Assembly (NCBI GenBank): GCA_016183885.1
Contig: JACPDS010000068.1
Span: forward strand, 1-5,734
From: Armatimonadota bacterium
GTDB taxonomy: Bacteria; Vulcanimicrobiota; JACPDS01
Length of the DNA stretch: 5,734 bases
Reading direction: 5' to 3'
Below, piece after piece: positions 1 to 5,704 of the stretch (position 1 is the first letter of the stretch; each line of letters begins with the position of its first letter). The translations under genes were made by a program, and so were the position numbers. The notes under the pieces are model-generated. The model saw only the letters and a program-made list of their open reading frames with translations, made no database searches and was not told the DNA's origin.

Positions 1-1
1 A

Positions 2-1441
2 ATAATTATTTTGTTTTTTTTGACAAGCTGTCAGACTCAAAGTAGATTTTCTAAAAATTTAATTTTAAGTTTGCCAGCCGATCCCCTTACTCTTAATCCA
101 ATTTTAGCGCAAGAAATTCCCTCTATTACAGTAAATAATTTTATTTTTAATACTTTGTTAAAATATAACGAGAAAATGCAAATTGCGGGCGATTTAGCGG
201 AAAAGTGGAAAGTTTCCAAAGATGGAAGAATTTGGACTTTTTATTTAAGAAAAAATATTTATTGGCATGATGGATTTCCGTTTACAAGCAAAGATGTTAA
301 ATTTACTTTTGATAAATTATTTGATCCATCCACTAATACTGTAAATCGAGCATTATTTCAGGTGGAAGGCAAAAATATTATTTTTAAAATAATTAGTCCT
401 TATATAATTAAAGCTGTTCTGCCGGCAAGTTTTGCTCCCTTCCCGGCTTATTTAACTTCTATGGGAATTATTCCGAAGCATTTATTAAAAAATACAGATA
501 TTAATCATAGCGAATTTAATATTCATCCTATCGGAACAGGTCCATTTAAATTTAAATATTGGAATCATTCGGATCATATTTTTTTAGAACGATTTCCCGA
601 TTATTTTAATGGAAGTCCTAAAATAGAATGAATTATTTTTATAATTGTTCCCTCTTTAGAAATTAGTCAAATTGCTTTAAAAACTCAGTAAATTGATCAG
701 GGAAGAATAGGAATTCAGGATTTTAAAGTCTTAAAAAATCTGCCCCATCTTAAAATTTATGAAACCCTTCCTTTTAGTTATACTTATTTAGGTTTTGATT
801 TAACCGACCCGTTATTTAAAGATCTTAAAGTAAGAAGAGCGATTAATTATGCCGTTAACCGAAAAAAAATTCTTGAAGTAGTTTTGCGTAATTTAGGCGA
901 AATTGCCGCCGGTCCAATACCGCGCGCTTCATGGGCTTATAATCCCAATATTCCTCAATATGAATATAACCTTAAAAAGGCTAAAGATTTAATTAAAGAA
1001 GCTGGATGGAGATTAAATAAAGAAGGAATTTTAGAAAATCGCCGTAAAAAATTTGAATTTAATTTAATTTATACTTTAGGAAAGGTTAATAACCAGAAAG
1101 CGGTAATTTTAATTCAAAGTTTTTTAAAAGAAATAGGAATTAAAGTAAATCTTAGGCCGGTAGAATTTAGCGTTTTAATTAAAAGTTTAAGTCCCGGAAA
1201 ATTTCAAGCGGTAATTTTAGATTGGGAGGAAACTCCTGATCCGGATTGTTTTACCGAGTGGGATTCAAGTCAGATGGGTGAAAATGGAATGAACTTTATG
1301 TCTTATAAAAATTTAAAAGTAAATCGAATTTTAAGAATAGCCAGAAGAACTTTAAATATGGAAGAAAGGAAAAAACTTTACTTTAAATTTCAGGAATTAG
1401 TTGCCTCCGATGCTCCTTATGTTTTTTTATGGACCTGTTAA
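2..1441 (+). pseudogene. Family-5 (peptide-type) ABC solute-binding lipoprotein, broken by two nonsense codons; 5' end outside window
   Basis: In intact form this would be a lipid-anchored extracytoplasmic protein (SBP_bac_5, DppA/OppA-like) that captures peptides or similar solutes for the two permeases downstream. The frame is already open at the window edge and shows the end of a lipoprotein signal peptide with lipobox L-T-S-C (Cys at 29-31). The true start lies upstream, so TTG 11 is not the start. Family signatures are WTFYLRKNIYWHDG (233-274), GTGPFKF (533-553), RRAINYAVNRKKI (from 833) and EAGW (998-1009), all in one frame. That frame is cut by TGA at 629-631 and TAA at 689-691. The TAA sits where the family usually has the Glu of a G-E-I-D-like segment, here Q-stop-I-D. 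The protein also ends at APYVFLWTC, where relatives run on for roughly 40 more residues. The last 13 bases overlap the permease start. The family call is very secure. A non-functional gene is inferred from the stops, and sequencing error or recoding are alternatives. Confidence 0.88.
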
Positions 1442-2394
1442 AATATATTTTTAAGAGAATAATAGGCGCAATACCTCTTTTAATTTTAATTACTTTAATT
1501 TCTTATGCGATAATCTTTTTTTCGCCCGGCGATCCTACTTTAATGATGATTAATCCGCGCACTCCTCCTCAAGAGATAGAAAGAATTAAAGCTAATTTGG
1601 GCTTAGATAAACCTTTTTATGTTCAATATGGAATTTGGCTTAAAAATTTAATTTTAAGAGGGGAGTTAGGCTATTCTCTGGTAAACGGAAGAAAGGTTGG
1701 AATAAGTATTTTAGAACGCATTCCGGCTACTTTAGTTTTAATGGGGAGCGCTTATTTTTTAAGTTTTATTTTAGCTTTGCCTTTAGGAATTTTTTCCAGC
1801 TTAAAACAAAATACTTTTTATGATTATTTACTTACTTTTTTTGCTTTCTTAGGATTATCTATTCCGGGTTTTTGGCTGGCTTTAATGAGTATTTATTTTT
1901 TTTCCGTAAAGTTAGGCTGGTTTCCGGCTTTAGGAAGTTCTTTTTTTGAAGGAGGCTTCTGGAATAATTTATTGGATTTAATTAAGCATTTAGTTTTACC
2001 TGTAGCGGTTTTAACTTTAAAAAATTTAGCCTCATGGATGCGTTATATTCGGGCTTCTATGATAGAAATCTTAAAAGAAAATTATATCCGCACGGCTTTA
2101 GCCAAAGGTTTATCAATGAAAGAAGTGATTTATAAACATGCTTTAAGAAATGCCTTGCTTCCGATTATTACTTTGATGGGGTTAACTCTCCCGGATTTAA
2201 TTTCCGGAGCTTTTATAATTGAATTTATTTTTTCCTGGCCCGGAATGGGGAGATTGGGAATGGAAGCGGTTTTCCATCGGGATTATCCGATTTTAATGGG
2301 AGATATTTTATTTTCTTCTATTTTAGTGATTTTAGGAAATTTAATTGCCGATATTACTTATGCTTGGGCTGACCCGAGGATTAGATTAAAATGA
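1429..2394 (+). CDS. ABC transporter permease, DppB/OppB type
   Basis: Integral membrane subunit of a peptide-family (dipeptide/oligopeptide/nickel) ABC importer. It would pair with the DppC-like permease downstream. The 321 residues match the usual family length. The order is typical: N-terminal LLKYIFKRI followed by a membrane segment (about 10-31), the periplasmic FFSPGDP region (30-36) with the LGLDKPFYVQYGIWL block (57-71), further hydrophobic segments at about 101-122, 133-158, 184-200, 244-268 and 290-309, and the cytoplasmic EAA-type coupling loop at 221-242 (RTALAKGLS through HALRNA). It closes with the family tail DPRIR. ATG 1429 has no Shine-Dalgarno and lies inside the end of the binding-protein frame, so the present start may come from a deletion junction. 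CTG 1435, just before the LKYIF-type beginning, would match relatives better. It ends in TGA with a TAA three codons later. The reading frame is intact, but with both partner genes broken it is unlikely to make a working transporter. Substrate cannot be told from sequence. Confidence 0.93.
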   Translation: MDLLKYIFKRIIGAIPLLILITLISYAIIFFSPGDPTLMMINPRTPPQEIERIKANLGLDKPFYVQYGIWLKNLILRGELGYSLVNGRKVGISILERIPATLVLMGSAYFLSFILALPLGIFSSLKQNTFYDYLLTFFAFLGLSIPGFWLALMSIYFFSVKLGWFPALGSSFFEGGFWNNLLDLIKHLVLPVAVLTLKNLASWMRYIRASMIEILKENYIRTALAKGLSMKEVIYKHALRNALLPIITLMGLTLPDLISGAFIIEFIFSWPGMGRLGMEAVFHRDYPILMGDILFSSILVILGNLIADITYAWADPRIRLK

Positions 2395-2404
2395 ATATTT
2401 TAAA

Positions 2405-2410
2405 AGAGGT
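2405..2410 (+). promoter_or_regulatory. Shine-Dalgarno AGAGGT for the DppC-like permease
   Basis: This purine-rich AGAGGT lies between the end of the first permease and the second. It decides the start: a TAA at 2401-2403 closes the frame upstream, and no ATG is available. TTG 2419 is at a comfortable 8-base distance, while TTG 2413 is only 2 bases away. A TTG start at 2419 is therefore the better choice, giving an N-terminus of MEIWRKFKNN. Confidence 0.6.
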
Positions 2411-2412
2411 TT

Positions 2413-3249
2413 TTGCATTTGGAAATTTGGAGAAAATTTAAAAATAATAAATTAGCTATGCTTGGTTTTTATATAATTTTATTAATTATTTTAGCTTCAA
2501 TTTTAGCTGAATTTTCTTATTATGATCCTAATCAAATTAATTTAAATTTTGGAGGGATTCCTCAAGCTCCCAGCTTAGATCATCCTTTAGGAGTAGATAA
2601 TTTCGGAAGAGATTATTTAATCCGCCTCTTCTACGGCGGGAGAGTCTCTATATTGGTGGGAATCGGGGCGGTTTTAATTTATCTTTTTATCGGGGCAAGT
2701 TTGGGAGCAATTTCAGGATATTTTGGCGGGATAATTGATTTATTAATTATGCGTTTAACAGATTTATTGCTTTGTCTGCCTACATTTTTTTTTTTTTTTT
2801 TTATTCTATCTTTGTTTAAACCTTCGCTTTATAATGTCATTTTAGTAATTTGATTAACTAGCTGGGCAGGCGTTGCTCGTTTAGTAAGAGCTCAGGTGCT
2901 TTCTTTAAAAGAACAAGCTTTTATTGAAGCTGCCCGAGCCTTAGGTTTTACTAACCGAAGGATTATTTTTAAACATTTATTGCCCAATGTTTTATCTCCA
3001 ATTATTGTCAGCGGAACTTTAGGATTAGCTTCGGTAATTTTAACTGAATCGGTTTTAAGTTTTTTGGGTTTTGGGGTTCAACCTCCTACTCCCAGCTGGG
3101 GAAATATGCTTCAAAATGCTCAGGAATATATTTTAAGCGCTCCTTATTTAGCTCTTTCTCCGGGGATTTTAATTATGCTTAGCGTTTTAGCTTTTAATTT
3201 TATCGGAGACGGCTTAAGAGACGCTCTTGACCCCAAAATGAAGATATAA
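2413..3249 (+). pseudogene. ABC transporter permease, DppC/OppC type, interrupted by in-frame TGA
   Basis: Second membrane subunit of the peptide-type importer, with the coupling loop that would dock onto an ATPase. Numbering from TTG 2413 (TTG 2419 is the better-spaced start), the parts are: a short cytoplasmic N-terminus with WRKFKNNKLAMLG and a membrane segment (14-33); the DppC-family block HPLGVDNFGRDYLIRL through GGRVS (57-79); membrane segments at about 80-105 and 114-135, the latter including six Phe in a row from an 18-T tract; then TGA as codon 147 (2851-2853). The same frame continues with LTSWAGVARLVRAQVLSL, the EAA loop (EAARALGF from 2926, then HLLPN), PPTPSWGNML and the end GDGLRDALDP. 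Spacing from PTFFFFFF to KPSLYN fits the family with no indel, so the stop is the only lesion. Relatives usually have a small residue (Gly, Ala, Ser or Thr) at the stop position. Either half alone should not form a working permease. Loss of function is inferred; the family is certain. Confidence 0.88.
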
Positions 3250-3253
3250 ATTT

Positions 3254-3979
3254 TTAATTTCTTATATGAAAGAAGGCTTGAGTTTCGCCCCAAGAAAAAT
3301 AAAATTTTTTTGAATAAAGTAAAGTAAGATGTTCTCCTTTAAGAGGGGTAGAAAGGGTTATAATTTTAGCATCTTTTTTAAGCTCTTTTGTCTTATGAGT
3401 TAGTTTTTTAAGTGTCTCTTCGGTAAATGTTGTGGAAGCAATATAAAGAATTGTGGCTTTAGAAATATCTACATTTAAAAAATTAGCTTGAATAAAAGCG
3501 GCTTTATAGAATTTAAGTTTTTCTTTAATTTGGTTAACTTTTTTAACAAAAGCAGGCACTATTTCTATTCCAAAAGATTCGATATTTAAAAATTTACTTA
3601 CAAAAAATACCGTTAGGCCTCTCCCTCCGCCCAAATCATAAAATATATCATTTGAATTACAATTTATTAGTTTTAAAATTTTTTTCATTGTTATAAGAGG
3701 TGTTTCTCCATAGATAAGTTCTTGTTCTGGAATTTCTAGTTTAGGAGCTTCTCTTTTTATAATTTGATAAGGTGTATCTAAAAAGTAATTAATAAAGATT
3801 TCTTTTTTAAGTTTCCAATACCATTTCTTAAAGCCTAAAAAACTTACCTCTTCAAAAAAGAGCCCTAAATTATAAATAAAGTTAAAAAATCCAATACTTG
3901 TTAAAATTAAATATTCTTTAAATTTTCCCATTTTAAATTTATTTAGATTATTTACAAATACTTCCTTGTTTCTAAACAT
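3254..3979 (-). CDS. Class I SAM-dependent methyltransferase, DOT1/lysine-methyltransferase-like, with hydrophobic N-terminus
   Basis: Likely transfers a methyl group from S-adenosylmethionine to an unknown acceptor, perhaps a protein lysine. Of its 241 residues, about 22-42 are hydrophobic (LILTSIGFFNFIYNLGLFF) and could anchor it to the membrane. YGETP (90-94) precedes the Rossmann core. SAM motif I is FYDLGGGRG (113-121), with an acidic second-strand end in FGIEIVP (136-142). QANFLNVDISKATILYI (164-180) resembles the segment DOT1-like enzymes use after the SAM site. LSTPL (209-213) and the closing strand SWGETQAFFHIRN (229-241) complete the fold. The DOT1-like assignment rests on the pattern DLGxGxG... 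GIE ... dissATILYI and is weaker than the class I call. M1 (3977-3979) has no Shine-Dalgarno. M17 (3929-3931) is another start with no better site, so the N-terminus is uncertain. It is transcribed toward the broken DppC-like gene with 4 bases between the stop codons and no shared terminator hairpin. The acceptor cannot be inferred from neighbours. Confidence 0.75.
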   Translation of the reverse strand: MFRNKEVFVNNLNKFKMGKFKEYLILTSIGFFNFIYNLGLFFEEVSFLGFKKWYWKLKKEIFINYFLDTPYQIIKREAPKLEIPEQELIYGETPLITMKKILKLINCNSNDIFYDLGGGRGLTVFFVSKFLNIESFGIEIVPAFVKKVNQIKEKLKFYKAAFIQANFLNVDISKATILYIASTTFTEETLKKLTHKTKELKKDAKIITLSTPLKGEHLTLLYSKKFYFSWGETQAFFHIRN

Positions 3980-4065
3980 AACATTGCAAAACTTGCATAA
4001 AAAAAGTTGGATGTACTGAAAATTTGAACATAATCCCGAATAATGCAGTTGATTTTTAAAAGTCC

Positions 4066-4102
4066 CTGTCTGCGTGCCTGCCTGTGCGTTGTACGCAGAC
4101 AG
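4066..4102. repeat. GC-rich palindromic element (dispersed-repeat type)
   Basis: Perfect 10-base arms CTGTCTGCGT (4066-4075) and ACGCAGACAG (4093-4102) enclose a 17-base loop. The stem can grow inward by a G-T and a C-G pair. The loop repeats the flavour of the arm (GCCTGCCTGTGCG), so the element looks like nested or partly duplicated palindrome units. Its high GC stands out sharply from the AT-rich surroundings. It is not followed by a T-run on either strand, so a simple terminator is unlikely. REP-like or MITE-like repeats of this flavour (CTGTCTGCGTG and GCCTGCC motifs) occur in many copies in some uncultured bacterial genomes. That comparison is from memory and is not a database result. 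Confidence 0.7.
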
Positions 4103-4205
4103 ATCTTCTGTATATGTTTTATTAAACTTAATTGCATTTTCAAAGGATAAAGGATCACAAAAGGGAGGATATATTCTACGAAAAATAGAAGACCATTTAA
4201 ATTAG

Positions 4206-4228
4206 CAGGGGGTTATGGCAGGCCCCTG
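4206..4228. repeat. Short GC-rich hairpin CAGGGG...CCCCTG
   Basis: Six-base perfect arms (4206-4211 and 4223-4228) surround an 11-base loop in otherwise AT-rich DNA. No T-run follows on the + strand. On the - strand, reading toward the methyltransferase, none follows directly either. It may be a small RNA fold or part of the relic described for 4053-4292. Its role is unknown. Confidence 0.35.
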
Positions 4229-4359
4229 GAAGACTAAACATTTCAAATTGTACTCAAAATGGGTGCAGGACAGTAAAAACAAAACAAGATAAAATCTTAA
4301 AATCTCTAAAAGGAAAATGCGATGATACAACAGGAGAATAGGAAAGACAGACTCTTGCG

Positions 4360-4959
4360 ATGGATATTTTCCTCCATTACAAGGATGTCTATGCCTATGA
4401 TAAATTTCTAAAGTTTTTTAAACAACTTATGCCAAAAAAGAAAATAATTTCCAAAGATTTAGAAAGTGTATTAGAAGTCTTAAGAACTATGTGCAGATTG
4501 GAATTAACTATTAAGAGCTTATATAATACCTGCGCGGAGATATGGCAGGAAGATGCGAAATTTTGGAAAGTTCTAGCCAATGAGGAAAATGAACATGCCC
4601 GGAACATTGGTAAAATGATTAGTATTTTAAAAAAGAAAACAGAATTATTTCAGTTTAACCGTCCGTTTAATATTAGCGCAGTCAAAGCAGCTATTTCATA
4701 TGTTAAATATTATATTCAAAAACTAAAAAGTTTTCAAAAATTTATTTTATTAGATGAAGTGCTGATTTTTGCGCTTGATTTGGAAAATTCATTACTTGAA
4801 CATAAATATACCGAAATAGTAAAAACTAATGATATAGAATATAATACTTTATCTGTGAAGTGTTTTTCCCAAAGCAAAGAACATAGAGAAAGATTAATTA
4901 AGAAAATGGCAGAGTTTAAAAAGAAGATGGATATTAAGGGAAGTAATGCAGAAGTATAA
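4360..4959 (+). CDS. Rubrerythrin/ferritin-like four-helix protein with incomplete di-iron site
   Basis: Predicted soluble, mostly helical protein of 199 residues. Families with this fold use a di-iron centre for peroxide reduction or iron handling, or have lost the metals. The ferritin-like bundle starts at about residue 35. Helix one carries E48 (RLELTIKSLY), helix two carries the E-x-x-H motif E76-N-E-H79 (NEENEHARNI), helix three carries E142 (LDLENSLLEHKY), and helix four carries H175 (SKEHRERL). The Glu expected three residues before H175 is Ser172. E174 is adjacent, but the helix-four E-x-x-H is absent, so metal binding may be altered. There is no C-terminal rubredoxin domain (no CxxC pairs). 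ATG 4360 follows a TAG at 4339-4341 in frame and has only a weak, distant GGAAAG upstream. ATG at residue 24 (MPKKK) would also keep the whole bundle. It stands alone between the palindrome region and the mod promoter. The fold call is moderately secure; the exact subfamily and substrate are not. Confidence 0.7.
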   Translation: MDIFLHYKDVYAYDKFLKFFKQLMPKKKIISKDLESVLEVLRTMCRLELTIKSLYNTCAEIWQEDAKFWKVLANEENEHARNIGKMISILKKKTELFQFNRPFNISAVKAAISYVKYYIQKLKSFQKFILLDEVLIFALDLENSLLEHKYTEIVKTNDIEYNTLSVKCFSQSKEHRERLIKKMAEFKKKMDIKGSNAEV

Positions 4960-4985
4960 ATATTGATAAGATATTTGGATTTTTT
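4958..4985 (+). terminator. Weak hairpin plus T-run after the ferritin-like gene
   Basis: AAATAT (4958-4963) and ATATTT (4971-4976) form a 6-base all-AT stem with a 7-base loop. A run of six T follows at 4980-4985. The hairpin overlaps the stop codon. The AT-only stem is weak, so this is at best an inefficient terminator, and chance is possible in such AT-rich DNA. Confidence 0.25.
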
Positions 4986-5004
4986 AGTCAAATTGATATA
5001 AAAT
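4975..5004 (+). promoter_or_regulatory. Probable sigma-70-type promoter for mod
   Basis: TTGGAT (4975-4980) as -35 and TATAAA (4997-5002) as -10 are separated by 16 bases. The overlapping TAAAAT (4999-5004) gives an 18-base spacer. Transcription would start near 5010, leaving a leader of about 50 bases before ATG 5062. This is the best promoter match on the + strand of the window. The AT-rich background raises the chance of a false match. Confidence 0.5.
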
Positions 5005-5035
5005 GCAAAATATGTAAATAGAAAAACTTTTTATT

Positions 5036-5055
5036 AGGATATAAGGATATAAGGT
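5036..5055 (+). promoter_or_regulatory. Tandem AGGATATA repeats and Shine-Dalgarno ahead of mod
   Basis: AGGATATA occurs twice head to tail (5036-5043 and 5044-5051), followed by AGGT (5052-5055) six bases before ATG 5062. Each repeat itself carries an AGGA. The last, AGGT, is at normal ribosome-site distance. The duplication may be a slippage product or a translation or operator element. Confidence 0.55.
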
Positions 5056-5061
5056 AAAATA

Positions 5062-5619
5062 ATGCGTTTAACGGATAATGAAAGACGAGATGCGATAAAG
5101 TTTATTCAGGAAGGCAAGCCTCTGCCTGATAAATACAGATTCCTTTTGTTTGAACATGACAGGGAAGTTGAACTTGTATGGAATGGTAAGACACAAGAAG
5201 TCTGCAATTTTGTCTTGCCATTTCAGACTATTGAGCATATTGATGAGCCGAGAAGTCAGCGGATTTTGGAAAAAGAACAGCTTGACCTTTTTGATACTTC
5301 CGGCAGGCAAATTAAAGGATGGACGAATAAGCTCATCTGGGGCGATAACAAACTGATTCTATCTTCTTTAAATGGACTACCCATGAGACGAGAAATTGAA
5401 AGGCAGGGCGGTTTAAAACTTATCTACATTGATCCGCCGTTTGATGTCGGGGCTGATTTTTCCATGAATGTTGAAATAGGGGACGAATCTTTTACCAAAA
5501 AACCGTCTGTCATTGAAGAAGTCGCATACCGGGATACTTGGGGCAAAGGTGCGGATAGCTTTATTGCAATGATTTACGAGCGTTTAAGACTCATCAGGCT
5601 GTCCGAAAATGCCAAATAA
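5062..5619 (+). pseudogene. mod: N-terminal part of a type III restriction-modification Mod-like DNA methyltransferase, truncated
   Basis: In full form this is a SAM-dependent DNA methyltransferase, the recognition and modification subunit of a type III system, usually followed by a Res helicase-nuclease. Intact relatives run to several hundred residues more than the 185 seen. Visible are the lead-in KLIWGDNKLILSSL (90-102), the catalytic motif IV as DPPF (124-127, a D-P-P-Y variant) in LIYIDPPFDVG, and YRDTWGKG (156-163) leading to the helix IYERLRLIR (171-179). In relatives that helix continues into a segment like L-L-S-x-x-G-S-I-Y-V-H-x-D. Here the match ends at about 5595 with only SENAK and a stop. 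The SAM-binding part and target-recognition region expected downstream are missing. The change falls where an IS-like terminus begins (5595-5611), so mod-derived codons probably end near 5594-5598 and the rest of the frame is IS sequence. Its base composition is visibly less AT-rich than the upstream genes, suggesting horizontal acquisition. A mod remainder should lie beyond the IS. Confidence 0.8.
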
Positions 5620-5693
5620 TTTCAGTGATTTTAGTGCTTTTTAAATGATTTTTTTTATTCATATCGAATAAAACATAGTAAAATCAAACATTT

Positions 5694-5698
5694 GGAGG
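5694..5698 (+). promoter_or_regulatory. Strong Shine-Dalgarno GGAGG for the gene starting at TTG 5705
   Basis: A perfect GGAGG lies six bases ahead of TTG 5705. It is the strongest ribosome site in the window and the main evidence that a real gene starts there. A possible -10 box TAAAAT is at 5679-5684, but no clear -35 was found. Confidence 0.7.
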
Positions 5699-5704
5699 CA
5701 TAAC

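Larger units (their letters stand above)
4053..4292 (+). pseudogene. Possible coding relic interrupted by TAG (uncertain)
   Basis: One + strand frame stays open from 4053, through the palindrome, to TAG 4203-4205, and then reopens until TAA 4290-4292. The two pieces look protein-like rather than random: GGYILRKIEDHLN before the stop, and QGVMAGPWKTKHFKLYSKW after it. Read across the TAG (a possible CAG Gln), HLN-Q-QGV faintly recalls the helix-turn-helix tail of serine recombinases, where R-K-I-A-x-x-LN-x-x-G patterns are common. No start codon with a ribosome site is visible. The short ORF from ATG 4215 (25 codons) is the only discrete candidate in the second piece. This is a weak call from composition and pattern only. 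Chance openness is quite possible. Confidence 0.2.
3980..4359. other. Intergenic region with palindromes but no convincing gene
   Basis: These 380 bases separate the divergently transcribed methyltransferase and ferritin-like genes. They hold a GC-rich palindrome (4066-4102), a CAGGGG/CCCCTG hairpin (4206-4228), a possible coding relic (4053-4292, + strand), a small AAGAT/ATCTT inverted repeat (4286-4298), and two copies of AAAATCT (4291-4297 and 4299-4305) just ahead of the downstream gene. A TAAAAT at 4290-4295 could be a -10 box for the ferritin-like gene, but I see no good -35 at the right distance. A well-spaced AGGA (4311-4314) serves ATG 4322, whose frame ends after 29 codons and overlaps the start of the 4360 gene. 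I do not call it as a gene. No tRNA or known structured RNA was recognised. Confidence 0.6.

Noticed and set aside
884..1441. Separate 185-residue protein starting at TTG 884
   Set aside because: The same frame continues upstream to 692 with clear binding-protein similarity, so this is only the 3' part of the broken binding-protein gene. TTG 884 lies mid-domain.
2785..2853. Frameshift at the poly-T tract as cause of the permease stop
   Set aside because: Spacing on both sides of the tract matches the family, and the same frame gives conserved residues before and after the TGA. The lesion is the stop codon itself.
2896..3249. Separate 117-residue permease starting at GTG 2896
   Set aside because: Codons just upstream (2854-2895) encode the conserved LTSWAGVARLVRAQ stretch. 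GTG 2896 is an internal Val and the protein is the C-terminal half of the interrupted permease.
3952..4158. 68-residue - strand ORF overlapping the start of the methyltransferase
   Set aside because: It runs straight through the GC-rich palindrome, has no ribosome site or recognisable motif, and overlaps the better-supported methyltransferase N-terminus.
4322..4411. 29-codon ORF from ATG 4322 with a well-spaced AGGA
   Set aside because: It overlaps the ferritin-like gene in another frame and has no recognisable motif. I cannot exclude a leader peptide, but nothing beyond the ribosome site supports it.
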